Part shown: piece after piece, positions 54,001 to 64,000 of the stretch
Layout of the letters: each line of letters begins with the position of its first letter
Numbering within the stretch: the stretch's first letter is position 1
Origin: Sepiola atlantica
Lineage: Eukaryota; Mollusca; Cephalopoda; Sepiida; Sepiolidae
Assembly (NCBI GenBank): GCA_963556195.1
Contig: CAUVYP010000583.1
Location: 620,001-684,000 of the forward strand
Reading direction: 5' to 3'
DNA: 64,000 nt
Position numbers and translations under genes: made by a program
The notes under the pieces: model-generated
Database searches by the model: none
What the model was told of the DNA's origin: nothing
What the model saw: the letters and a program-made list of their open reading frames with translations, nothing else

Positions 54001-54900
54001 TGTTGTTAAATGTTAACAATCATCACCTTGAATTGTTGAGTATATGTTTTGTTGTTAAATGTTAACAATCATTACCTTGAATTGTTGATTATATGTTTTG
54101 TTGTTAAATGTTAACAATCATTACCTTTAATTGTTGATTATATGTTTTGTTGTTACATGTTAACAATCATCACCTTGAACTGTTGATTATATGTTTTGTT
54201 GTTAAATGTTAACAATCATTACCTTGAATTGTTGATTATATGTTTTGTTGTTAAATGTTAACAATCATTACTTTGAATTGTTGATTATATGTTTTGTTGT
54301 TAAATGTTAACAATCATTACCTTGAATTGTTTATTTATATGTTTTCTTGTTAAATGTTAACAATCATTACCTTGAATTGTTGATTATACGTTTTGTTGTT
54401 AAATGTTAACAATCATCACCTTGAATTGTTGATTTATATGTTTTGTTGTTAAATGTTAACAATCATTACCTTGAATTGTTGATTTATATGTTTTGTTGTT
54501 AAATGTTAACAATCATCACATTGAATTCTTGATTTATATGTTTTGTTGTTAAATGTTAACAATCATCACCTTGAATTGTTGATTATATGTTTTGTTGTTA
54601 AATGTTAACAATCATCACCTTGAATTGTTGATTATATGTTTTGTTGTTAAATGTTAACAATCATTACCTTGAATTGTTGATTATATGTTTTGTTGTTAAA
54701 TGTTAACAATCATTACCTTTAATTGTTGATTATATGTTTTGTTGTTAAATGTTAACAATCATTACCTTGAATTGTTGATTATATGTTTTGTTGTTAAATG
54801 TCAACAATCATTACCTTGAATTGTTTATTTATATGTTTTGTTGTTAAATGTTAACAATCATCACCTTGAATTGTTGATTATATGTTTTGTTGGTAAATGT
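51045..54900. repeat. ~4.0-kb higher-order unit, copy 2 (with whole-monomer deletions)
   Basis: This repeats 47.0-50.9 kb but lacks about 197 bp (four monomers) after 52,345 and 50 bp (one monomer) near 53,000. The 61-64 kb copy keeps those monomers, so the losses are specific to this unit. Private changes include GAACTGTT (54,180) and CATCACATTG (54,517). TTGGTAAATG (54,891) is followed by AATAATCACC. Confidence 0.8.
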
Positions 54901-56800
54901 TAACAATAATCACCTTGAATTGTTGATTATATGTTTTGTTGTTAAATGTTAACAATCATCACCTTGAATTGTTGATTATATGTTTTGTTGTTAAATGTAA
55001 ACAATCATTACCTTGAATTGTTGATTTATATGTTTTGTTGTTAAATGTTAACAATCATCACCTTAAATTGTTGATTATATGTTTTGTTGTTAAATGTTAA
55101 CAATCATCACCTTGAATTGTTGATTATATGTTTTGTTGTTAAATGTTAACAATCATTATCTTTAATTGTTGATTATATGTTTTGTTGTTAAATGTTAACA
55201 ATCATCACCTTGAATTGTTGATTATATGTTTTGTTGTTAAATGTTAACAATCATTACCTTGAATTGTTGATTATATGTTTTGTTGTTAAATGTTAACAAT
55301 CATTACCTTGAATTGTTGATTATATGTTTTGTTGTTAAATGTTAACAATCATTACCTTGAATTGTTTATTTATATGTTTTGTTGTTAAATGTTAACAATC
55401 ATTACCTTGAATTGTTGATTATACGTTTTGTTGTTAAATGTTAACAATCATCACCTTTAATTGTTGATTATATGTTTTGTTGTTAAATGTTTACAATCAT
55501 CACCTTGAATTGTTGATTATATGTTTTGTTGTTAAATGTTAACAATCATTACCTTGAATTGTTGATTTATATGTTTTGTTGTTAAATGTTTACAATCATT
55601 ACCTTGAATTGTCGATTATACGTTTTGTTGTTTAATGTTAACAATCATCACCTTGAATTGTTGATTTATATGTTTTGTTGTTAAATGTTAACAATCATTA
55701 CCTTGAATTGTTGATTTATATGTTTTGTTGTTAAATGTTAACAATCATCACCTTGAATTGTTGATTTATATGTTTTGTTGTTAAATGTTAACAATCATCA
55801 CCTTGAATTGTTGATTATATGTTTTGTTGTTAAATGTTAACAATCATCACCTTGAATTATTGATTATATGTTTTGTTGTTAAATGTAAACAATCATCACC
55901 TTTAATTGTTGATTATATGTTTTGTTGTTAAATGTTAACAATCATCACCTTGAATTGTTGATTTATATGTTTTGTTGTTAAATGTTAACAATCATTACCT
56001 TGAATTGTTGATTATATGTTTTGTTGTTAAATGTTAACAATCATTACCTTGAATTGTTGATTATATGTTTTGTTGTTAAATGTCAACAATCATTACCTTG
56101 AATTGTTTATTTATATGTTTTGTTGTTAAATGTTAACAATCATCACCTTGAATTGTTGATTATATGTTTTGTTGTTAAATGTTAACAATCATTACCTTGA
56201 ATTGTTTATTTATATGTTTTGTTGTTAAATGTTAACAATCATCACCTTGAATTGTTGATTATATGTTTTGTTGTTAAATGTTAACAATCATTACCTGTAA
56301 TTGTTGATTATATGTTTTGTTGTTAAATTTTAACAATCATTACCTTTAATTGTTGATTATATGTTTTGTTGTTAAATGTTAACAATCATCACCTTGAATT
56401 GTTGATTATATGTTTTGTTGTTAAATGTGAACAATCATTACCTTGAATTGTTGATTATATGTTTTGTTGTTAAATGTTAACAATCATTACCTTGAATTGT
56501 TGATTATATGTTTTGTTGTTAAATGTTAACAATCATTACCTTGAATTGTTTATTTATATGTTTTGTTGTTAAATGTTAACAATCATTACCTTGAATTGTT
56601 GATTATACGTTTTGTTGTTAAATGTTAACAATCATCACCTTGAATTGTTGATTTATATGTTTTGTTGTTAAATGTTAACAATCATCACCTTGAATTGTTG
56701 ATTTATATGTTTTGTTGTTAAATGTTAACAATCATCACCTTGAATTGTTGATTTATATGTTTTGTTGTTAAATGTTAACAATCATCACCTTGAATTGTTG
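54901..56800. repeat. Satellite, mixed variant order
   Basis: No gene or unique sequence occurs. The stretch combines runs seen in block A (TATACG near 55,425 and 56,608 followed by 50-bp monomers) with a TCGATTATACG monomer (near 55,613) and AATTATTG (near 55,857) seen in the 24-31 kb units. One-off variants include ATTATCTTTAATT (near 55,157), CCTGTAATT (near 56,296) and GTGAAC (near 56,428). I could not assign it to one clean higher-order period. Confidence 0.72.
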
Positions 56801-57970
56801 ATTATATGTTTTGTTGTTAAATGTTAACAATCATCACCTTGAATTGTTGATTATATGTTTTGTTGTTAAATGTTAACAATCATTACCTTGAATTGTTGAT
56901 TATATGTTTTGTTGTTCAATGTTAACAATCATTACCTTGAATTGTTGATTTATATGTTTTGTTGTTTAATGTTAACAATCATCACCTTGAATTGTTGATT
57001 TATATGTTTTGTTGTTAAATGTTAACAATCATCACCTTGAATTGTTGATTATATGTTTTGTTGTTAAATGTTAACAATCATCACCTTGAATTGTTGATTA
57101 TATGTTTTGTTGTTAAATGTTTACAATCATCACCTTGAATTGTTGATTATTTGTTTTGTTGTTAAATGTTAACAATCATTACCTTGAATTGTTGATTATT
57201 TGTTTTGTTGTTAAATGTTAACAATCATTACCTTGAATTGTTGATTATATGTTTTGTTGTTAAATGTTAACAATCATCACCTTTAATGGTTTATTATATG
57301 TTTTGTTGTTAAATGTTTACAATCATCACCTTAATTGTTGATTATATGTTTTGTTGTTAAATGTTAACAATCATTACCTTGAATTGTTGATTTATATGTT
57401 TTGTTGTTAAATGTTAACAATCATCACCTTGAATTGTTGATTATATGTTTTGTTGTTAAATGTTTACAATCATCACCTTGAATTGTTGATGATATGATTT
57501 GTTGTTAAATGTTAACAATCATTACCTTGAATTGTTGATTATATGTTTTGTTGTTAAATGTTAACAATCATTACCTTGAATTGTTGATTATATGTTTTGT
57601 TGTTAAATTTTAACAATCATTACCTTTAATTGTTGATTATATGTTTTGTTGTTAAATGTTAACAATCATCACCTTGAATTGTTGATTATATGTTTTGTTG
57701 TTAAATGTTAACAATCATTACCTTGAATTGTTGATTATATGTTTTGTTGTTAAATGTTAACAATCATTACCTTGAATTGTTGATTATACGTTTTGTTGTT
57801 AAATGTTAACAATCATCACCTTGAATTGTTGATTTATATGTTTTGTTGTTAAATGTTAACAATCATCACCTTGAATTGTTGATTTATATGTTTTGTTGTT
57901 AAATGTTAACAATCATCACCTTGAATTGTTGATTTATATGTTTTGTTGTTAAATGTTAACAATCATCACC
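56800..57970. repeat. 1,673/1,674-bp duplication, copy 1
   Basis: GTTCAATG (56,916 and 58,589) and the rare CTTTAATGGTTTATT (AATGG at 57,285 and 58,958) are 1,673 bp apart. TATACG further right (C at 57,789 and 59,463) is 1,674 bp apart. The one-base change is a deletion of G near 57,333, where CCTTAATTG replaces CCTTGAATTG and makes a 48-bp monomer. The match stops near 57,970/59,640. Confidence 0.83.
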
Positions 57971-58469
57971 TTGAATTGTTGATTATATGTTTTGTTGTTA
58001 AATGTTAACAATCATTACCTTGAATTGTTGATTATATGTTTTGTTGTTCAATGTTAACAATCATTACCTTGAATTGTTGATTTATATGTTTTGTTGTTTA
58101 ATGTTAACAATCATCACCTTGAATTGTTGATTATATGTTTTGTTGTTAAATGTTAACAATCATCACCTTGAATTGTTGATTATATGTTTTGTTGTTAAAT
58201 GTTAACAATCATCACCTTGAATTGTTGATTATATGTTTTGTTGTTAAATGTTTACAATCATCACCTTGAATTGTTGATTATATGTTTTGTTGTTAAATGT
58301 TAACAATCATCACCTTTAATTGTTGATTATATGTTTTGTTGTTAAATGTTTACAATCATCACCTTGAATTGTTGATTATATGTTTTGTTGTTAAATGTTA
58401 ACAATCATTACCTTGAATTGTTGATTTATATGTTTTGTTGTTAAATGTTAACAATCATCACCTTGAATT

Positions 58470-58950
58470 GTTGATTATATGTTTTGTTGTTAAATGTTAA
58501 CAATCATCACCTTGAATTGTTGATTATATGTTTTGTTGTTAAATGTTAACAATCATTACCTTGAATTGTTGATTATATGTTTTGTTGTTCAATGTTAACA
58601 ATCATTACCTTGAATTGTTGATTTATATGTTTTGTTGTTTAATGTTAACAATCATCACCTTGAATTGTTGATTTATATGTTTTGTTGTTAAATGTTAACA
58701 ATCATCACCTTGAATTGTTGATTATATGTTTTGTTGTTAAATGTTAACAATCATCACCTTGAATTGTTGATTATATGTTTTGTTGTTAAATGTTTACAAT
58801 CATCACCTTGAATTGTTGATTATTTGTTTTGTTGTTAAATGTTAACAATCATTACCTTGAATTGTTGATTATTTGTTTTGTTGTTAAATGTTAACAATCA
58901 TTACCTTGAATTGTTGATTATATGTTTTGTTGTTAAATGTTAACAATCAT
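58470..58950. repeat. 1,673/1,674-bp duplication, copy 2, left part
   Basis: This matches about 56,800-57,277 at 1,673 bp. The rest of this copy is the 690-bp unit that starts at 58,951. The GTTCAATG at 58,589 is followed by GTTTAATG, a pair of variants seen in this order throughout the array. Confidence 0.78.
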
Positions 58951-59640
58951 CACCTTTAATGGTTTATTATATGTTTTGTTGTTAAATGTTTACAATCATC
59001 ACCTTGAATTGTTGATTATATGTTTTGTTGTTAAATGTTAACAATCATTACCTTGAATTGTTGATTTATATGTTTTGTTGTTAAATGTTAACAATCATCA
59101 CCTTGAATTGTTGATTATATGTTTTGTTGTTAAATGTTTACAATCATCACCTTGAATTGTTGATGATATGATTTGTTGTTAAATGTTAACAATCATTACC
59201 TTGAATTGTTGATTATATGTTTTGTTGTTAAATGTTAACAATCATTACCTTGAATTGTTGATTATATGTTTTGTTGTTAAATTTTAACAATCATTACCTT
59301 TAATTGTTGATTATATGTTTTGTTGTTAAATGTTAACAATCATCACCTTGAATTGTTGATTATATGTTTTGTTGTTAAATGTTAACAATCATTACCTTGA
59401 ATTGTTGATTATATGTTTTGTTGTTAAATGTTAACAATCATTACCTTGAATTGTTGATTATACGTTTTGTTGTTAAATGTTAACAATCATCACCTTGAAT
59501 TGTTGATTTATATGTTTTGTTGTTAAATGTTAACAATCATCACCTTGAATTGTTGATTTATATGTTTTGTTGTTAAATGTTAACAATCATCACCTTGAAT
59601 TGTTGATTTATATGTTTTGTTGTTAAATGTTAACAATCAT
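58951..59640. repeat. 690-bp tandem duplication, unit 1
   Basis: Fourteen monomers begin with CTTTAATGGTTTATT (AATGG at 58,958) and are repeated at once at 59,641. TATACG (C at 59,463 and 60,153) confirms the 690-bp distance. Both edges are sharp, with different variants in the flanking monomers. Confidence 0.88.
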
Positions 59641-60330
59641 CACCTTTAATGGTTTATTATATGTTTTGTTGTTAAATGTTTACAATCATCACCTTGAATT
59701 GTTGATTATATGTTTTGTTGTTAAATGTTAACAATCATTACCTTGAATTGTTGATTTATATGTTTTGTTGTTAAATGTTAACAATCATCACCTTGAATTG
59801 TTGATTATATGTTTTGTTGTTAAATGTTTACAATCATCACCTTGAATTGTTGATGATATGATTTGTTGTTAAATGTTAACAATCATTACCTTGAATTGTT
59901 GATTGTATGTTTTGTTGTTAAATGTTAACAATCATTACCTTGAATTGTTGATTATATGTTTTGTTGTTAAATTTTAACAATCATTACCTTTAATTGTTGA
60001 TTATATGTTTTGTTGTTAAATGTTAACAATCATCACCTTGAATTGTTGATTATATGTTTTGTTGTTAAATGTTAACAATCATTACCTTGAATTGTTGATT
60101 ATATGTTTTGTTGTTAAATGTTAACAATCATTACCTTGAATTGTTGATTATACGTTTTGTTGTTAAATGTTAACAATCATCACCTTGAATTGTTGATTTA
60201 TATGTTTTGTTGTTAAATGTTAACAATCATCACCTTGAATTGTTGATTTATATGTTTTGTTGTTAAATGTTAACAATCATCACCTTGAATTGTTGATTTA
60301 TATGTTTTGTTGTTAAATGTTAACAATCAT
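59641..60330. repeat. 690-bp tandem duplication, unit 2
   Basis: This is the second copy of 58,951-59,640. The only difference I noticed is GATTGTATG near 59,904 where unit 1 has GATTATATG. After 60,330 the sequence resumes the order found at 57,966 onward (GTTCAATG 58,046 and 60,410, a distance of 2,364 bp, which is 1,674 plus 690). Confidence 0.88.
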
Positions 60331-61020
60331 CACCTTGAATTGTTGATTATATGTTTTGTTGTTAAATGTTAACAATCATTACCTTGAATTGTTGATTATA
60401 TGTTTTGTTGTTCAATGTTAACAATCATTACCTTGAATTGTTGATTTATATGTTTTGTTGTTTAATGTTAACAATCATCACCTTGAATTGTTGATTATAT
60501 GTTTTGTTGTTAAATGTTAACAATCATCACCTTGAATTGTTGATTATATGTTTTGTTGTTAAATGTTAACAATCATCACCTTGAATTGTTGATTATATGT
60601 TTTGTTGTTAAATGTTTACAATCATCACCTTGAATTGTTGATTATATGTTTTGTTGTTAAATGTTAACAATCATCACCTTTAATTGTTGATTATATGTTT
60701 TGTTGTTAAATGTTTACAATCATCACCTTGAATTGTTGATTATATGTTTTGTTGTTAAATGTTAACAATCATTACCTTGAAATGTTTATTTATATGTTTT
60801 GTTGTTAAATGTTTACAATCATTACCTTGAATTGTCGATTATACGTTTTGTTGTTAAATGTTAACAATCATCACCTTGAATTGTTGATTTATATGTTTTG
60901 TTGTTAAATGTTAACAATCATTACCTTGAATTGTTGATTTATATGTTTTGTTGTTAAATGTTAACAATCATCACCTTGAATTGTTGATTTATATGTTTTG
61001 TTGTTAAATGTTAACAATCA
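60331..61020. repeat. Satellite, junction between the 690-bp pair and the right-hand unit
   Basis: No gene or unique sequence occurs. The stretch first continues the 58.0-58.4 kb order and then carries GAAATGTTTATTTATATG (near 60,779) and a TCGATTATACG monomer (near 60,835) followed by 50-bp monomers, like 27.7 and 31.2 kb. Confidence 0.75.
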
Positions 61021-64000
61021 TCACCTTGAATTGTTGATTATAGGTTTTGTTGTTAAATGTAAACAATCATTACCTTGAATTGTTGATTTATATGTTTTGT
61101 TGTTAAATGTTAACAATCATAACCTTGAATTGTTGATTATATGTTTTGTTGTTAAATGTTAACAATCATCACCTTGAATTGTTGATTATATGTTTTGTTG
61201 TTAAATGTTAACAATCATTACCTTGAATTGTTTATTTATATGTTTTGTTGTTAAATGTTAACAATCATCACCTTGAATTGTTGATTATATGTTTTGTTGT
61301 TCAATGTTAACAATCATTACCTTGAATTGTTGATTATATGTTTTGTTGTTAAATGTTAACAATCATTACCTTAAATTGTTGATTTATATGTTTTGTTGTT
61401 AAATGTTAACAATCATCACCTTGAATTGTTGATTTCTTTGTTTTGTTGTTAAATGTTAACAATCATCACCTTGAATTGTTGATTATATGTTTTGTTGTTA
61501 AATGTTAACAATCATTACCTTGAATTGTTTATTTATATGTTTTGTTGTTAAATGTTAACAATCATCACCTTGAATTGTTGATTATATGTTTTGTTGTTAA
61601 ATGTTAACAATCATTACCTTGAATTGTTGATTATATGTTTTGTTGTTAAATTTTAACAATCATTACCTTTAATTGTTGATTATATGTTTTGTTGTTAAAT
61701 GTTAACAATCATCACCTTGAATTGTTGATTATATGTTTTGTTGTTAAATGTTAACAATCATTACTTTGAATTGTTGATTATATGTTTTGTTGTTAAATGT
61801 TAACAATCATTACCTTGAATTGTTGATTATATGTTTTGTTGTTAAATGTTAACAATCATTACCTTGAATTGTTTATTTATATGTTTTGTTGTTAAATGTT
61901 AACAATCATTACCTTGAATTGTTGATTTTACTTTTGTTGTTAAATGTTAACAATCATCACCTTGAATTGTTGATTTATATGTTTTGTTGTTAAATGTTAA
62001 CAATCATTACCTTGAATTGTTGATTTATATGTTTTGTTGTTAAATGTTAACAATCATCACCTTAAATTGTTGATTTATATGTTTTGTTGTTAAATGTTAA
62101 CAATCGTCACCTTGAATTGTTGATTATATGTTTTGTTGTTAAATGTTAACAATCATTACCTTGAATTGTTGATTTATATGTTTTGTTGTTAAATGTTAAC
62201 AATCATCACCTTGAATTGTTGATTATATGTTTTGTTGTTAAATGTTTACAATCATCACCTTGAATTGTTGATGATATGATTTGTTGTTAAATGTTAACAA
62301 TCATTACCTTGAATTGTTGATTATATGTTTTGTTGTTAAATGTTAACAATCATTACCTTGAATTGTTGATTTATATGTTTTGTTGTTAAATGTTAACAAT
62401 CATCACCTTGAATTGTTGATTATATGTTTTGTTGTTAAATGTTAACAATCATCACCTTGAATTGTTGATTTATAGGTTTTGTTGTTAAATGTTAACAATC
62501 ATCACCTCGAATTGTTAATTATATGTTTTGTTGTAAAATGTTAACAATCATCACCTTGAATTGTGGATTATATGTTTTGTTGTTAAATGTTAACAATCAT
62601 TACCTTGAATTGTTGATTATATGTTTTGTTGTTAAATGTTAACAATCATTACCTTTAATTGTTGATTATATGTTTTGTTGTTAAATGTTAACAATCATCA
62701 CCTTGAATTGTTGATTTATATGTTTTGTTGTTAAATGTTAAAAATCATTACCTTGAATTGTTGATTATATGTTTTGTTGTTAAATGTTAACAATCATTAC
62801 CTTGAATTGTTGATTATATGTTTTGTTGTTAAATGTCAACAATCATTACCTTGAATTGTTTATTTATATCTTTTGTTGTTAAATGTTAACAATCATCACC
62901 TGGAATTGTTGATTATATGCTTTGTTGTTAAATGTTAACAATAATCACCTTGAATTGTTGATTATATGTTTTGTTGTTAAATGTTAACAATCATCACCTT
63001 GAATTGTTGATTATATATTTTGTTGTTAAATGTTAACAATCATTACCTTGAATTGTTTATTTATATTTTTTGTTGTTAAATGTTAACAATCATCACCTTG
63101 AATTGTTGAGTATATGTTTTGTTGTTAAATGTTAACAATCATTACCTTGAATTGTTGATTATATGTTTTGTTGTTAAATGTTAACAATCATTACCTTTAA
63201 TTGTTGATTATATGTTTTGTTGTTACATGTTAACAATCATCACCTTGAATTGTTGATTATATGTTTTGTTGTTAAATGTTAACAATCATTACCTTGAATT
63301 GTTGATTATATGTTTTGTTGTTAAATGTTAACAATCATTACTTTGAATTGTTGATTATATGTTTTGTTGTTAAATGTTAACAATCATTACCTTGAATTGT
63401 TTATTTATATGTTTTCTTGTTAAATGTTAACAATCATTACCTTGAATTGTTGATTATACGTTTTGTTGTTAAATGTTAACAATCATCACCTTGAATTGTT
63501 GATTTATATGTTTTGTTGTTAAATGTTAACAATCATTACCTTGAATTGTTGATTTATATGTTTTGTTGTTAAATGTTAACAATCATCACCTTGAATTCTT
63601 GATTTATATGTTTTGTTGTTAAATGTTAACAATCATCACCTTGAATTGTTGATTATATGTTTTGTTGTTAAATGTTAACAATCATCACCTTGAATTGTTG
63701 ATTATATGTTTTGTTGTTAAATGTTAACAATCATTACCTTGAATTGTTGATTATATGTTTTGTTGTTAAATGTTAACAATCATTACCTTTAATTGTTGAT
63801 TATATGTTTTGTTGTTAAATGTTAACAATCATTACCTTGAATTGTTGATTATATGTTTTGTTGTTAAATGTCAACAATCATTACCTTGAATTGTTTTTTT
63901 ATATGTTTTGTTGTTAAATGTTAACAATCATCACCTTGAATTGTTGATTATATGTTTTGTTGGTAAATGTTAACAATAATCACCTTGAATTGTTGATTAT
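61021..64000. repeat. Right-hand unit, repeat of 48.15-51.1 kb at 12,868 bp
   Basis: TATAGG (61,039), GATTTCTTTG (61,431), AATCGTC (CG at 62,105) and GTGGATT (62,563) lie exactly 12,868 bp (about 261 monomers) after 48,171, 48,563, 49,237 and 49,695. The match has no whole-monomer gap. Against 52.2-54.9 kb the distance changes from 8,823 to 9,020 to 9,070 bp, which locates the deletions in that copy. Variants here include GTTAAAAATC (62,739) and a GTTTTTTTATATG monomer near 63,893. The unit is cut by the window end. Confidence 0.83.

Larger units (their letters stand above)
1..64000. repeat. Satellite array of ~49-bp monomers filling the window
   Basis: The window is an unbroken head-to-tail array of one monomer, about 1,300 copies, all in the same orientation. 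Most monomers are 49 bp (GATTATATG class) or 50 bp (GATTTATATG class, one extra T); a few are 48 bp. The first copy counts A14 C4 G7 T24. No unique sequence, transposon, inversion or array edge was found, so the array continues past both ends. There is no gene: on the plus strand the consensus has TGA at monomer positions 3-5, TAA at 22-24 and 29-31, and TGA at 44-46. On the minus strand it has stops complementary to TTA 6-8, TTA 21-23, TTA 28-30 and TCA 35-37. These close all three frames on each strand in each consensus monomer, and the 49-bp period shifts frame at every step. Such arrays are known from eukaryotic heterochromatin; a centromeric or pericentromeric location is inferred. I do not recognise the satellite family or species. 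Confidence 0.97.

Noticed and set aside
1..64000. CRISPR array
   Set aside because: The repeats are contiguous head to tail. There are no unique spacers between constant repeats, no leader and no cas genes; variation is scattered single-base change within one monomer.
1..64000. Protein-coding repeat (for example a tandem-repeat protein)
   Set aside because: The monomer length is not a multiple of three and each frame on both strands meets a stop in every consensus monomer, so no open frame runs through the array.
1..64000. Telomeric or ribosomal DNA
   Set aside because: There is no short G-rich telomere motif and no resemblance to rRNA genes or spacer. The 49-bp AT-rich monomer is a separate satellite.
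1..64000. Embedded transposon, virus-derived insert or array edge
   Set aside because: I looked for any break in the 49-bp period longer than a base or two, or any non-satellite sequence, and found none. Period changes are single-base or whole-monomer.

Overview
The whole window is one uninterrupted tandem-repeat (satellite) array. The monomer is about 49 bp, with 50-bp and rare 48-bp length variants, so the 64 kb hold roughly 1,300 head-to-tail copies, all in the same orientation. I found no unique sequence, gene, RNA gene, transposon, inversion or array edge; the array runs off both ends. The first monomer counts A14 C4 G7 T24 (about 22% GC, strongly T-rich on the given strand). Every reading frame on both strands is closed by a stop in the consensus monomer. 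Tens of kilobases of non-coding, AT-rich satellite point to a eukaryotic heterochromatic block (pericentromeric, centromeric or subtelomeric). The sequence does not let me name the species.

The information lies in how monomer variants are ordered. The same order of variants returns at fixed distances, giving nested higher-order repeats (HORs) and segmental duplications. Bases 1-12,106 hold two versions of a 6.1-kb block, the second enlarged to about 6.85 kb by a 591-bp duplication and a 148-bp extension. About 12.96-22.01 kb is a 4,527-bp tandem duplication, each copy containing an 836-bp internal duplication. About 21.62-23.97 kb repeats 10.25-12.6 kb at a distance of 11,369 bp. About 24.3-31.5 kb holds two 3.5-3.7-kb units. 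About 32.28-46.93 kb holds successive units at distances of 3,201, 3,300 and 3,892 bp; the 3,300-bp pair showed no difference in a line-by-line comparison. About 47-54.9 kb holds two units at distances of 4,045 falling to 3,798 bp. About 56.8-60.3 kb holds 1,673/1,674-bp and 690-bp duplications. About 61-64 kb repeats 48.15-51.1 kb at a distance of 12,868 bp.

Each monomer carries a perfect 7+7-bp dyad (TTGTTAA-ATG-TTAACAA, monomer positions 18-34) overlapping a second dyad (AACAAT...ATTGTT) that spans the monomer junction. Three 49-bp monomers make 147 bp, the length of DNA wrapped on a nucleosome core. I saw no protein-coding or RNA-based system. What deserves attention is the multi-scale repeat architecture, the dyads, variants confined to parts of the array, and a few marker variants that move together. 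All distances were measured by eye from marker variants; block edges are approximate to about one monomer unless stated.
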